64,000 nucleotides of DNA from Pseudomonas cichorii (GTDB lineage Bacteria > Pseudomonadota > Gammaproteobacteria > Pseudomonadales > Pseudomonadaceae): NCBI RefSeq assembly GCF_015471405.1, contig NZ_BLVZ01000009.1, positions 124,001 to 188,000 of the forward strand, read 5' to 3'. The translations under genes were made by a program, and so were the position numbers. Shown piece after piece: positions 31,136-39,411 of this stretch. Each line of letters begins with the position of its first letter. Position 1 is the first letter of the stretch. A model generated the notes under the pieces. The model was not told where the DNA came from, made no database searches, and saw only the letters and a list, made by a program, of their open reading frames with translations.

Positions 31136-32872
31136 ATGGCCGAGTTTCAGACAATCGAGCGCGAATACGACATCGTCGTCATCGGCGGCGGCACTGCCGG
31201 CCCCATGGCGGCGATCAAGGCCAAGGAGCGTAATCGCGACTTGCGCGTGTTGCTGATCGACAAGGCCAACGTCAAGCGCAGCGGTGCCATCAGCATGGGG
31301 ATGGACGGCCTGAATAATGCGGTCATTCCCGGCCACGCCACCGCAGAGCAGTACACCAAGGAAATCACGGTCGCCAACGATGGCATCGTCAATCAGAAGG
31401 CCGTGCTGGCGTATGCCGAACACAGTTTCGAGACTATCGAGCAGCTTGACCGCTGGGGCGTGAAGTTCGAGAAGGATGAGACTGGCGACTACGCAGTCAA
31501 GAAAGTCCATCACATGGGCGCTTACGTACTGCCGATGCCTGAGGGCCACGACATCAAGAAAGTGCTGTATCGCCAGCTCAAGCGGGCGAGGGTGGAAATC
31601 ACCAATCGGGTCATTGTCACTCGCCTGCTGACCGACACCGAAGGTGCTGTCAGCGGCCTGATGGGTTTCGATTGCCGTAGCGCCGACTTTCACGTGATCA
31701 AGGCCAAAGCGGTGATTCTCTGCTGCGGCGCGGCTGGTCGCCTTGGGCTTCCGTCGTCGGGTTACCTGATGGGCACCTATGAAAACCCCACCAATGCCGG
31801 TGACGGTTACGCCATGGCCTATCACGCCGGTGCCGAGCTGGCGAACCTCGAATGCTTCCAGATCAACCCGCTGATCAAGGATTACAACGGCCCGGCCTGT
31901 GCCTATGTCACCGGTCCTCTGGGCGGTTACACCGCCAATAACAAGGGTGAGCGCTTTATCGAGTGCGATTACTGGAGCGGTCAGATGATGTGGGAGTTCC
32001 ACCAGGAGCTCGAAGGCGGCAATGGCCCGGTGTTTCTCAAGCTCGATCACCTGGCCGAAGAAACCATCCAGAATATCGAGCAGATCCTGCACAGCAACGA
32101 GCGTCCCAGTCGCGGGCAGTTTCATGCCGGACGCGGCACCGATTATCGCCAGCAGATGGTCGAGATGCATATTTCCGAGATCGGCTTTTGCAGCGGCCAC
32201 AGCGCTTCGGGAGTCTGGGTCAACGAGCGTGCGGAAACCTCGGTCAAGGGCCTTTATTCGGCCGGTGACATGGCGGCGGTGCCGCACAACTACATGCTCG
32301 GGGCTTTTACCTATGGCTGGTTCGCCGGGGTCAACGCCGCCGAGCATGTGGCCGGCCGTGATTTTCAGCAGCCTTGTGCCGATCAGGTCGCCGACGAAAA
32401 GGCGCGGGTCTATGCGCCGCTGCTGCGCGAGCACGGCCTGCCACCCGCGCAGGTCGAGTACAAGTTGCGGCGTATGGTCAACGACTACCTGCAGCCGCCG
32501 AAAGTGACCCGCAAGATGGAGATCGGCCTGCAACGCTTCAGCGAGATCGAAGCGGATCTGGCCAGCATGAAAGCCAACAATCCCCATGAGCTGATGCGCG
32601 CTCTGGAGGTCACGGTGATCCGCGACTGCGCCGAGATGGCTGCCCGTGCTTCGCTGTTTCGTGAAGAGAGTCGCTGGGGCCTTTACCACCACCGCGTCGA
32701 TCATCCGCAGCGCAACGATGAGGACTGGTTCTGCCATTGCCATCTGAAAAAAGGCCCGGATGGCCGCATGACCAGCTTCAAGAAACCGGTGGAACCCTAT
32801 CTCGTCGCCCTGGATAACGACGAGCGCACCGCCTACAACCGGCTACGGGTCGCCCCCGGCCAACCTGCCTGA
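31136..32872 (+). CDS. AprA-like FAD-dependent reductase/oxidase subunit
   Basis: A 578-residue flavoprotein of the succinate dehydrogenase/fumarate reductase/adenylylsulfate reductase superfamily. The FAD-binding motif VVIGGGTAGPMAAIKA is near residue 14; further family marks are SMGMDGLNNAV, LCCGAAGRLG and SAGDMAAVPHNYMLGAFTYG. The C-terminal helical domain ends with EDWFCHCHLKKGPDGRMTSF. Pairing with the next gene, a two-cluster ferredoxin, mirrors adenylylsulfate reductase AprAB rather than fumarate reductase, but no sat/dsr genes are present. ATG 31136 has GAGGAGC upstream. It would be a cytoplasmic redox enzyme acting on whatever the ABC importer encoded downstream brings in. Substrate unknown. 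Confidence 0.8.
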   Translation: MAEFQTIEREYDIVVIGGGTAGPMAAIKAKERNRDLRVLLIDKANVKRSGAISMGMDGLNNAVIPGHATAEQYTKEITVANDGIVNQKAVLAYAEHSFETIEQLDRWGVKFEKDETGDYAVKKVHHMGAYVLPMPEGHDIKKVLYRQLKRARVEITNRVIVTRLLTDTEGAVSGLMGFDCRSADFHVIKAKAVILCCGAAGRLGLPSSGYLMGTYENPTNAGDGYAMAYHAGAELANLECFQINPLIKDYNGPACAYVTGPLGGYTANNKGERFIECDYWSGQMMWEFHQELEGGNGPVFLKLDHLAEETIQNIEQILHSNERPSRGQFHAGRGTDYRQQMVEMHISEIGFCSGHSASGVWVNERAETSVKGLYSAGDMAAVPHNYMLGAFTYGWFAGVNAAEHVAGRDFQQPCADQVADEKARVYAPLLREHGLPPAQVEYKLRRMVNDYLQPPKVTRKMEIGLQRFSEIEADLASMKANNPHELMRALEVTVIRDCAEMAARASLFREESRWGLYHHRVDHPQRNDEDWFCHCHLKKGPDGRMTSFKKPVEPYLVALDNDERTAYNRLRVAPGQPA

Positions 32873-32887
32873 TTCGAGGACTGCACC

Positions 32888-33133
32888 ATGGCCTTTCAAC
32901 CCCAGGAAATTTTCTTCAGAAGCTCCGCTCCGGTCACCGTGGACAACGACAAGTGCATCGCCGAAAAGGGCTGCACGGTGTGCGTGGACGTGTGCCCGAT
33001 GGACCTGCTGGCCATCGATCCCACAACTCGCAAGGCCTTCATGCAGTTCGATGAATGCTGGTATTGCATGCCCTGCGAAACCGACTGCCCGACCGGTGCA
33101 GTCAAGGTCGAGATTCCTTACCTGCTGCGCTGA
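32888..33133 (+). CDS. AprB-like ferredoxin with two [4Fe-4S] clusters
   Basis: Eighty-one residues. The first cluster motif is CIAEKGCTVCVDVCP (Cys at 23, 29, 32, 36) and the second CWYCMPCETDCP. The 6-residue gap in the first motif and the short length match the ferredoxin part of the AprB family. It starts 15 bp after the flavoprotein gene and would pass electrons to or from its FAD. There is no signal sequence, so it acts in the cytoplasm. Confidence 0.85.
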   Translation: MAFQPQEIFFRSSAPVTVDNDKCIAEKGCTVCVDVCPMDLLAIDPTTRKAFMQFDECWYCMPCETDCPTGAVKVEIPYLLR

Positions 33134-33263
33134 TCACGCCCAGCCATAACCATAAAAAATGCCACCGGCCAAACCACCGGACGCCTGCCATGCACCCCTC
33201 GTTTCCCACCACTTGACCCGTGGAGGAGACGATCGACGCATCTTTGACTCGAGGGGATAACCT

Positions 33264-34673
33264 ATGTTCTTACGCACGACTCTGGCCAGCCTGCTGCTGG
33301 CAGCCACCGCTTTCGGGGCTCAGGCCCAGACTATCCGCATTGCCATTGGTACTCAGGACACAACCATCAACTGCGCCGCTGGCGGCCTGATGATTCGTGA
33401 GCTGGGACTGCTGCAGAAGTACTTGCCCAATGACGGCAAGTACAAGGATGTCGACTACGACATCCAATGGAAGAACTTCACCAGTGGTGCGCCGCTGACC
33501 AACGAGATGGTCGCCGGCAAGCTGGACTTCGGCGCGATGGCCGATTTCCCCGGCAGCCTCAATGGTGTGGCCCATGAAGCAGCAGGGCGTCGCAGCCTCT
33601 TCATCAACGTTCTGTCTGGCAGTGTCGAGGGCAGTGGCAACGGCATCGTCGTACCTGAAAAATCCCCGGTACAGTCGATCTCCGAACTCAAGGGCAAGAC
33701 GGTTTCCGTGCCTTTCGCCTCGACCGCCCATGGCATGTTGTTACGTGCTGTAGCCGCTCAGGGTTGGGACCCGGCGCGTGACCTGACCATCATCGCGCAA
33801 GCGCCGGAAGTCGCAGGTTCGGCCTTGCAGGCGGGCAAGATCGACGCCCACGCTGACTTTGTGCCCTTTGCCGAACTGTTCGTCAGCCGTGGTTTCGCCC
33901 GCAAGATATTCGACGGCTCCCAGGCCAAGGCGCCCACTTTCCACGGCGCCCTTGTGGAGCAGGACTTTGCTCAACAATACCCGGAAATCGTCGTCGCCTA
34001 CCTGCGCGCCACCATCGAGGCCAATCGCCTGCTGGCCGAGCAGCCTGAGAAGTACAGCGAGCTGATCGAAAAAGTCGCCGGTATCGAGGCTTCGGTCAAC
34101 TATCTCTACCACGGCCCACTGGGGTTGCAGACCCGCGACCTGACCTGGAAACCGGAATACCGCCAGGCCGTCAGCACCGCCATCGACACCCTCAAGTTGC
34201 TGAAAAAGGCTGATCGCGGGCTCAACACCGACACTTTTATCGACGACCAGTACCTGCGCGCCGCCTTCAAGGCCAGCGGTCTGGATTATGACAAGGCACT
34301 GGCCAACTACGCTGCCCAGCCTCTGCTGGCCAATGATGCCGTGACTGGCAAGCCGATCACCGACTTCAAGCGGGTCGCGCAGATCTGGGTCAAGGGCGAA
34401 GCCCAGGTACGCAATTACGCCTCGCCCGAGGAAGCCATTGTTCAACTGGCCGAGCTGAAGAAAAACGGTCACGAGATTCGTGGGTTCTATACCCAGGCCA
34501 GCGACAGCGGCATCAAGTTGCTCGCCGATAGCGCCTGGTTCGTCAAGACTGCACAGGGCCGCCTGGATGCCTTCCTGCTCAAGGATCAGGCAGTCAGCGA
34601 TGCGCAAGCCCGTGGCGGGCAAGTCCTGGATTTCGCAGGTTTGACCGGCGATACCGCGGTGACGGCGCGTTGA
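33264..34673 (+). CDS. ABC transporter periplasmic binding protein, sulfonate/nitrate type, extended
   Basis: A signal peptide (MFLRTTLASLLLAATAFGAQAQ) leads into an NMT1/SsuA/TauA-type binding fold: MIRELGLLQKYL, LTNEMVAGKLDFGAMADFPG, LKGKTVSVPFASTAHGM, GKIDAHADFVPFAE. At 469 residues it is about 140 longer than usual; the extra C-terminal part contains a second small module (ADSAWFVKTAQGRLDAFLLK...RGGQVLDFAG). It captures a small anionic or sulfur/nitrogen compound in the periplasm for the permease and ATPase that follow. The ligand cannot be predicted from sequence alone. Confidence 0.8.
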   Translation: MFLRTTLASLLLAATAFGAQAQTIRIAIGTQDTTINCAAGGLMIRELGLLQKYLPNDGKYKDVDYDIQWKNFTSGAPLTNEMVAGKLDFGAMADFPGSLNGVAHEAAGRRSLFINVLSGSVEGSGNGIVVPEKSPVQSISELKGKTVSVPFASTAHGMLLRAVAAQGWDPARDLTIIAQAPEVAGSALQAGKIDAHADFVPFAELFVSRGFARKIFDGSQAKAPTFHGALVEQDFAQQYPEIVVAYLRATIEANRLLAEQPEKYSELIEKVAGIEASVNYLYHGPLGLQTRDLTWKPEYRQAVSTAIDTLKLLKKADRGLNTDTFIDDQYLRAAFKASGLDYDKALANYAAQPLLANDAVTGKPITDFKRVAQIWVKGEAQVRNYASPEEAIVQLAELKKNGHEIRGFYTQASDSGIKLLADSAWFVKTAQGRLDAFLLKDQAVSDAQARGGQVLDFAGLTGDTAVTAR

Positions 34674-34683
34674 GGTGCATTCG

Positions 34684-35472
34684 ATGAGGCTATCCAACCT
34701 TGCCCGCTGGGTGTTGCGGGGATCGTCGATTCTGGCCTGCCTGTTGTTCTGGCAGGTCGCGGCCAGCCATCAACTGGACCTGGGCCTGGTGACGTTTCGC
34801 AACGTGCCGACACCGGGTGAAGTCTTTGCCGCGCTGCATGAGCTGACGTCTTCGACGGCTCTGTTCCGGCATGTCAGCGCCAGCCTGGGACGCGTTGCGG
34901 CTGGCTATGCAACGGCTGCGGTGTTGGGCATCGCCCTGGGTGTGCTGATCGGCCGCTGGCGCTGGGCTTCGGACGTGCTGCTGCCACCTCTTGAAGTGCT
35001 GCGGCCGATTCCGGCCGTGGCCTGGATCCCGCTGGCGATTCTGATGTTTCCATCGTCAGAGCTGTCCATGGTGTTCATCACCTTTACCGGGGCGCTGTTT
35101 CCGATTCTGCTCAATACCGTTCATGGCGTCGAAAGCGTCGACCGGCGTCTGGTGGCTTCGGCCCTCAGCCTCGGGGCAGGGCGGCTGGCGATCCTGCGCG
35201 AAGTGGTGCTGCCGGGCGCAGGCCCCAGCATTGTCACGGGGCTGGCCATCGGCATGGGGACCTCATGGTTCTGTCTGGTGACCGCCGAGATGATTTCCGG
35301 CCAGTGGGGTCTGGGTTACTACACCTGGGAGTCCTACACCTTGCAGAACTACTCGGACATCATGGTCGGCATGCTGCTGATCGGCCTGTTCGGGCTGGTC
35401 AGCAGTGCGCTGGTCAAACGCCTGGGCGCGTGGTGCATGCCGTGGAATAACCAGACAGGAGCACAACGATGA
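34684..35472 (+). CDS. ABC transporter permease (SsuC/TauC/NrtB type)
   Basis: A 262-residue inner-membrane protein with about six hydrophobic segments and the EAA-like loop ASALSLGAGRLAILREVVLPGAGP that docks on the ATPase. ATG 34684 has GAGGTG 7 nt upstream; GTG 34675 is less likely. It follows the binding-protein gene by 10 bp and overlaps the ATPase gene by ATGA, so transporter subunits are made together. Confidence 0.85.
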   Translation: MRLSNLARWVLRGSSILACLLFWQVAASHQLDLGLVTFRNVPTPGEVFAALHELTSSTALFRHVSASLGRVAAGYATAAVLGIALGVLIGRWRWASDVLLPPLEVLRPIPAVAWIPLAILMFPSSELSMVFITFTGALFPILLNTVHGVESVDRRLVASALSLGAGRLAILREVVLPGAGPSIVTGLAIGMGTSWFCLVTAEMISGQWGLGYYTWESYTLQNYSDIMVGMLLIGLFGLVSSALVKRLGAWCMPWNNQTGAQR

Positions 35473-36305
35473 CCTCAGGACTTGTTCAAGGAGAAAACGT
35501 CGGCATTCGTCTGGGTGACGGTGATGACGCTTTTGAAACCGTACAGGCACTCGACTTCAGCATTTCGCCTGGGCAGTTCGTGTGCATTCTGGGGCCTTCT
35601 GGCTGCGGCAAGTCGACCTTGTTGGGGGCGCTCGCCGGGCACTTGCAGCCCAGCAGCGGGCAACTGCGGGTCGACGGATCCATCGTCGACGGGCCATCTC
35701 CCACACGCGGCATGGTCTTCCAGCATCACACTTTGCTGCCATGGCGTCGTGTTCTCGATAACGTCGCTTTCGGCCTGAAAATGCAAGGCGTATCCAAGCG
35801 TGAACGCCACCGCCAGGCGCTGGAAATGCTGCGTTGGGTGGGTCTTGAAGACTTCGCCGGGCACTGGCCAAAGCAATTGTCCGGTGGCATGCAGCAACGG
35901 GCCGAGATTGCTCGTGTGCTGATCAACCGTCCGCGTCTGCTGCTGATGGATGAACCCTTCGGTGCGCTGGATGCCCAGACACGTTCGCGCATGCAGCAAC
36001 TGCTGCTCGATATCTGGGGCCGGATCGGCACCACGGTGGTGTTTGTCACCCATGACATCGATGAGGCGCTGTTTCTGGGGGATCGCATTCTGGTGATGAG
36101 TGCTCGTCCTGGGCGTTTCATCGCCGACCTGAAGCTGGACTTTCCACGCCCGCGACAGCCGTCTCTGCTGACCAGTCCTGGCTTCGTCGAACTCAAGCGT
36201 CATTGCCTGGAACTGCTCGATCATGGTCCCGATGCACCGCCTTTGCCACGCCTGACCCCGCTGGGGTTGCCCCTGCAACAAGACCTGTTACGTATTGCAC
36301 TGTGA
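35469..36305 (+). CDS. ABC transporter ATP-binding protein (SsuB/TauB type)
   Basis: A 278-residue ATPase with Walker A GPSGCGKST at residues 42-50, the Q-loop FQHHTLLPWRRVLDNV, signature LSGGMQQRAEIARVL, Walker B LLLMDEPFGALD and the switch His in FVTHDIDEAL. It powers the importer formed with the two preceding genes and belongs to the taurine/sulfonate/nitrate subfamily. The start overlaps the permease stop by ATGA. The C-terminal 40 residues are longer than the core and Pro/Leu-rich. Confidence 0.88.
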   Translation: MTSGLVQGENVGIRLGDGDDAFETVQALDFSISPGQFVCILGPSGCGKSTLLGALAGHLQPSSGQLRVDGSIVDGPSPTRGMVFQHHTLLPWRRVLDNVAFGLKMQGVSKRERHRQALEMLRWVGLEDFAGHWPKQLSGGMQQRAEIARVLINRPRLLLMDEPFGALDAQTRSRMQQLLLDIWGRIGTTVVFVTHDIDEALFLGDRILVMSARPGRFIADLKLDFPRPRQPSLLTSPGFVELKRHCLELLDHGPDAPPLPRLTPLGLPLQQDLLRIAL

Positions 36306-36312
36306 GCCGTTC

Positions 36313-37269
36313 ATGAGCCTGATAACCGATAACCCCGACATTCTCGAACTCCAGCCGCGTCTTGAAGATGCGGATGCGGTGGTGCGTAGAATCGCCCTCA
36401 TTGCACTGGCCGACCTCGAAGACCCTGACAGCCTGCCTTGGTTGACCGAAGCCTTGCGTCAGGACCCCGCTTCAAACGTGCGCGCCGAAGCTGCGCGCTT
36501 GCTTGAAGCCTGGGAGGAGGCATCGGTGGTGACCGCCCTGTGCCAGGCCCTGACCGACACCGGGCAGGAAGTGCGTGAGGCGGCTGCACAAAGCCTCTCG
36601 CAGCTCAAGACTGAAGCCGCTGGTCAGTTGCTGTTGCCTTGGGCGCGGCATGCCGATCCTTTCGTGCGGGGTAGCGCCTTGCGTGCCCTGCGTGAATTGA
36701 GACTGCCCGCCAGCGCCGAAGTCGCCCGTGAAGCCTTGAATGACCCGGCTGCTGCGATTCGCCGCGAGGCCGTGGGTATTCTTGGCTGGTTGAAACACAC
36801 CGAAGCACTGGCTGACCTGACTCAACGTCTGGCTACAGACGACGATATTGAAGTCCGGCGCATGGCCGCTGGCGCGGTCGGCTTTGCGGGCACTCCAGCG
36901 GTTATCGAAGCTTTGACGACAGCTTTGAACGATCCCCAGTGGCAAGTGCGCGAAGAGGCTGCGACCACTTTGGGCAAGGTTGGTGACGAGTCTGCTGGCC
37001 GCGCGCTGCTGGTGGCACTGGACGATGCCTATTGGCAGGTTCGCTTGCGTGCAGTGCGCTCATTGGGCCGGCTCAAGTACAGCCCGGCGCGTGGAGCGGT
37101 GGAGAGCCTGTTGTCACACAGCATCAGCAATCTGCGCAAGGAGTCGGCTCTGGCACTGGGCGAGTTTGGCGACCCGCAAGCCTTGCCTGCGTTGCGACTG
37201 GCCGAGCACGATGGCGACCCTGAAGTGCGCAAGGCCGTTCGCATTGCACTGTCGCAACTGGAGCCATGA
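36313..37269 (+). CDS. HEAT-repeat (PBS-lyase-like) protein
   Basis: A 318-residue protein made of about nine repeats of roughly 31 residues, each with an Asp-Pro-x-x-x-VR-x-x-A-A turn: DPASNVRAEAARLL, DTGQEVREAAAQSL, HADPFVRGSALRAL, DPAAAIRREAVGIL and so on. These are HEAT-like repeats of the phycobilin-lyase CpcE/scaffold type. In this operon it may hold the flavoprotein and ferredoxin together or act in cofactor assembly; this is inference. The ATG 36313 is 7 bp after the ATPase stop. Confidence 0.8.
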   Translation: MSLITDNPDILELQPRLEDADAVVRRIALIALADLEDPDSLPWLTEALRQDPASNVRAEAARLLEAWEEASVVTALCQALTDTGQEVREAAAQSLSQLKTEAAGQLLLPWARHADPFVRGSALRALRELRLPASAEVAREALNDPAAAIRREAVGILGWLKHTEALADLTQRLATDDDIEVRRMAAGAVGFAGTPAVIEALTTALNDPQWQVREEAATTLGKVGDESAGRALLVALDDAYWQVRLRAVRSLGRLKYSPARGAVESLLSHSISNLRKESALALGEFGDPQALPALRLAEHDGDPEVRKAVRIALSQLEP

Positions 37270-37550
37270 TGCTGCCTTCGGCGATCCGCAACGTCAGACA
37301 CGGCGGGCTGCTGCATGTGGAGTGGCCCGATGGTCAGGCGCAAGCCCTGGTCCACGGCCAACTGCGTGCCCTATGCCCGTGCTCGCACTGTAGGGCTGCA
37401 CGGCTGCGCGGGCGGATCGATCTGGTGAATGAAGAGGTCCGCATCACCGACATCGTCGATCAGGGTTATGGCGTGCAGTTGATCTTCAGCGATGGGCATA
37501 TGCAGGGGATTTATCCCTGGGCCTATATAAGAGCAATGATCACGCTTTAA
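37266..37550 (+). CDS. DUF971 (GBBH-like N-terminal domain) protein
   Basis: A 94-residue single-domain protein: IRNVRHGGLLHVEWPDGQ, then LRALCPCSHCRAAR and a C-terminal YGVQLIFSDGHMQGIYPWAYIRAM. This is the DUF971 fold, found fused to gamma-butyrobetaine hydroxylases and as free proteins near Fe-S assembly genes. The CPCSHC group could bind zinc or an Fe-S cluster. It overlaps the HEAT gene by ATGA and closes the operon. Its stop shares TTTAAA with the stop of the convergent HPP gene. Confidence 0.8.
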   Translation: MMLPSAIRNVRHGGLLHVEWPDGQAQALVHGQLRALCPCSHCRAARLRGRIDLVNEEVRITDIVDQGYGVQLIFSDGHMQGIYPWAYIRAMITL

Positions 37551-38692
37551 ACCCGAACAGCCGTATACAGCGCCTTGATCAAGTCGGACTGGGTAATGAT
37601 GCCCACCAGGTGCCGCTGGGCGTCGATGATCGGAACATGCCGATGGCCATTTTCCGAAAACACTGGCACCAGATCGGTCAGCAGGCGTTCGGCGCTGGCG
37701 ACGCGCACTTTGCGGGTCATGATCTCGCCGACGATACTCGCCGGTTGTTTGTTGCTCACTTGACGCAGCAGTGCCCTCAGGTGCCAGCCCACGCCTTCGT
37801 GGGCGTCCAGGTCGATCTGCTTCATGAAATCCGCCACTGTCACGATGCCCATCAGATGGCGTTGCCGGTCGATCACCGGCAAGGCCTTGATCTTGTGTCG
37901 CCGCATCAAGGCCCAGGCCTCGCGTAGCGGCATTTCCTGGCGGGCGACAATCGGCGTAGTGCTCATCACGTCTGCGCAGCGGATCTCGCCCATATTGCGC
38001 TGGTAGGCCGAGGCCTCCGCACGCTCCAGCAGTTCGTGAAGGTCGTCACGGCTGACGTCCAGCACCTGGTTGTAATGGGCGAGGGCGGCATCCAGATCCG
38101 CATCACTGAAACGGCTGGCAGGCGAGTCGCTTTTTGCCTGCTGGACATGCGGCCAGGGGCGGCGGGTCAGATTGTTGTAGATCACGCCGGCTGCTACCAG
38201 CAGCAACGAGTCGAGCATGACCGGGCTCAGTGCGTACACAAACTGATCGCAACCGGTAATCACCATCAATAGCGCCGCAGCGCCTCCCGGCGGATGCAGG
38301 CAACGGGTCGCCAGCATCGCGGCAATCGCCAGACTGACCGCCAGCGCGGCAGCCAGCGTGGCATCGGGAATCCATTTGGCGCAGGCAATGCCTGCCAGCG
38401 CCGAGACCGTGTTGCCGCCCACCACAGACCAGGGCTGCGCCAAGGGACTCGATGGGACGGCAAACACCAGTACCGCACTGGCCCCGATGGGCGCGACGAT
38501 GGCCATGGCCAGAAAGCTGTTCTCTATGGCGTGTGCGCCGTGCAGCCAGAGTGCAGCAACGGTGGCGACCAACAGAATGCCCAAGGCCGCGCCGATGCTG
38601 GCGCGTACTTTCTCTCGGGTGTCGATGGCGTGGGGTGCAGGCCATAGCGAGCGCAAGCGCGCCACAAGGGTTGTGTCGGAGGGTGAAGGCAT
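37547..38692 (-). CDS. HPP-family membrane protein with two CBS domains
   Basis: A 381-residue protein. The N-terminal half is an HPP domain with about four membrane helices and the namesake CLHPPGGAAALLM motif. The C-terminal half has two CBS domains (MSTTPIVARQEMPLREAWALM... and MTRKVRVASAERLLTDLVPVF...GIITQSDLIKAL), which usually bind adenine nucleotides and gate the partner domain. HPP proteins have been linked to nitrite transport in plastids and cyanobacteria. The bacterial substrate here is unknown. The gene converges with the DUF971 gene and shares a 4-bp overlap at the stops. Confidence 0.85.
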   Translation of the reverse strand: MPSPSDTTLVARLRSLWPAPHAIDTREKVRASIGAALGILLVATVAALWLHGAHAIENSFLAMAIVAPIGASAVLVFAVPSSPLAQPWSVVGGNTVSALAGIACAKWIPDATLAAALAVSLAIAAMLATRCLHPPGGAAALLMVITGCDQFVYALSPVMLDSLLLVAAGVIYNNLTRRPWPHVQQAKSDSPASRFSDADLDAALAHYNQVLDVSRDDLHELLERAEASAYQRNMGEIRCADVMSTTPIVARQEMPLREAWALMRRHKIKALPVIDRQRHLMGIVTVADFMKQIDLDAHEGVGWHLRALLRQVSNKQPASIVGEIMTRKVRVASAERLLTDLVPVFSENGHRHVPIIDAQRHLVGIITQSDLIKALYTAVRV

Positions 38693-38702
38693 GTTTTTGG
38701 GA

Positions 38703-39107
38703 TTACTCCTGCTCGAAAGGCACGCGGAAACGCTTGCCCGCCGACTTGAGTTCTTCTCGATGCAGAAAAGCCAGTTGCGCCAGCACCTCGCTGCCTTTGC
38801 CCGTAAGACTGACCTGTACCTCTCGTCGGTCCGCGACGTTGCGCTGCGTCTGCACCAATCCTAGCGCCTCGCAGCGCTTCACCAGCGCCGCTGCGCCATG
38901 AGGCACGATCTGCAACCGCTCCGCCAGTTCACCCACGGTTGCCCACTCACGCTCGCTGAAACCCTGGGTGTGCAACATCAGCAGGTACTGCTGGGAAGTA
39001 ACACCGCAGGCTTGCACGGCCTCTTCGGAAAAACGCAGGAAGCGCCGCAGTTGGTAGCGGAATTCGGACAGGGTTTCAAAATCCTGCTTGTGGAGGGTGT
39101 CAGCCAT
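38703..39107 (-). CDS. MarR-family transcriptional regulator
   Basis: A 134-residue winged-helix regulator: ITSQQYLLMLHTQGF-type helix, ATVGELAERLQIVPHGAAALVKRCEALGLVQ as helix-turn-helix and RNVADRREVQVSLTGKGSEVL as the wing. MarR dimers usually repress adjacent genes and release on binding phenolic or oxidised ligands. It lies 10 bp upstream of, and in the same direction as, the HPP gene, which is its probable target, and diverges from the 39.4-kb operon. Confidence 0.85.
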   Translation of the reverse strand: MADTLHKQDFETLSEFRYQLRRFLRFSEEAVQACGVTSQQYLLMLHTQGFSEREWATVGELAERLQIVPHGAAALVKRCEALGLVQTQRNVADRREVQVSLTGKGSEVLAQLAFLHREELKSAGKRFRVPFEQE

Positions 39108-39324
39108 GGGGGAGCGTCGCTTCGGTTGAGGGAAGGGCGGCTTTTATATCATGGCGTGATGTATTTTGGCGATGATGGAGGCATTCATTGAATCTTCATC
39201 GCTCACAAGAATGTCTTCCCGGATAAATCCGGTCCTACAGGCTATGCGTGATCGCAAATCGAGTGCCGGGCGACGGGGCCGTGAAGTGCGCCAAAAAAGC
39301 TATATCCATAGCAATAAACGATAT

Positions 39325-39336
39325 TGGTATATACCA
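39325..39336 (+). promoter_or_regulatory. Palindromic operator TGGTATATACCA
   Basis: A perfect 12-bp palindrome about 75 bp before the first gene of the 39.4-46.9 kb operon. Its GTATATAC core is typical of HutC-type GntR operators, and the last gene of this operon encodes such a regulator, suggesting autoregulation. Confidence 0.55.
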
Positions 39337-39411
39337 GATTTTGCTTCTATAAAACCCGCACTCAGAAGACAGGAGCCTTCCACAACGATGTGGTCGGGCA
39401 GGAGCGCGGTG

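Noticed and set aside
31031..32743. Long minus-strand open frame opposite the flavoprotein gene
   Set aside because: It is the complement of a GC-rich coding sequence; no SD, no recognisable protein, and the plus-strand gene is unambiguous.
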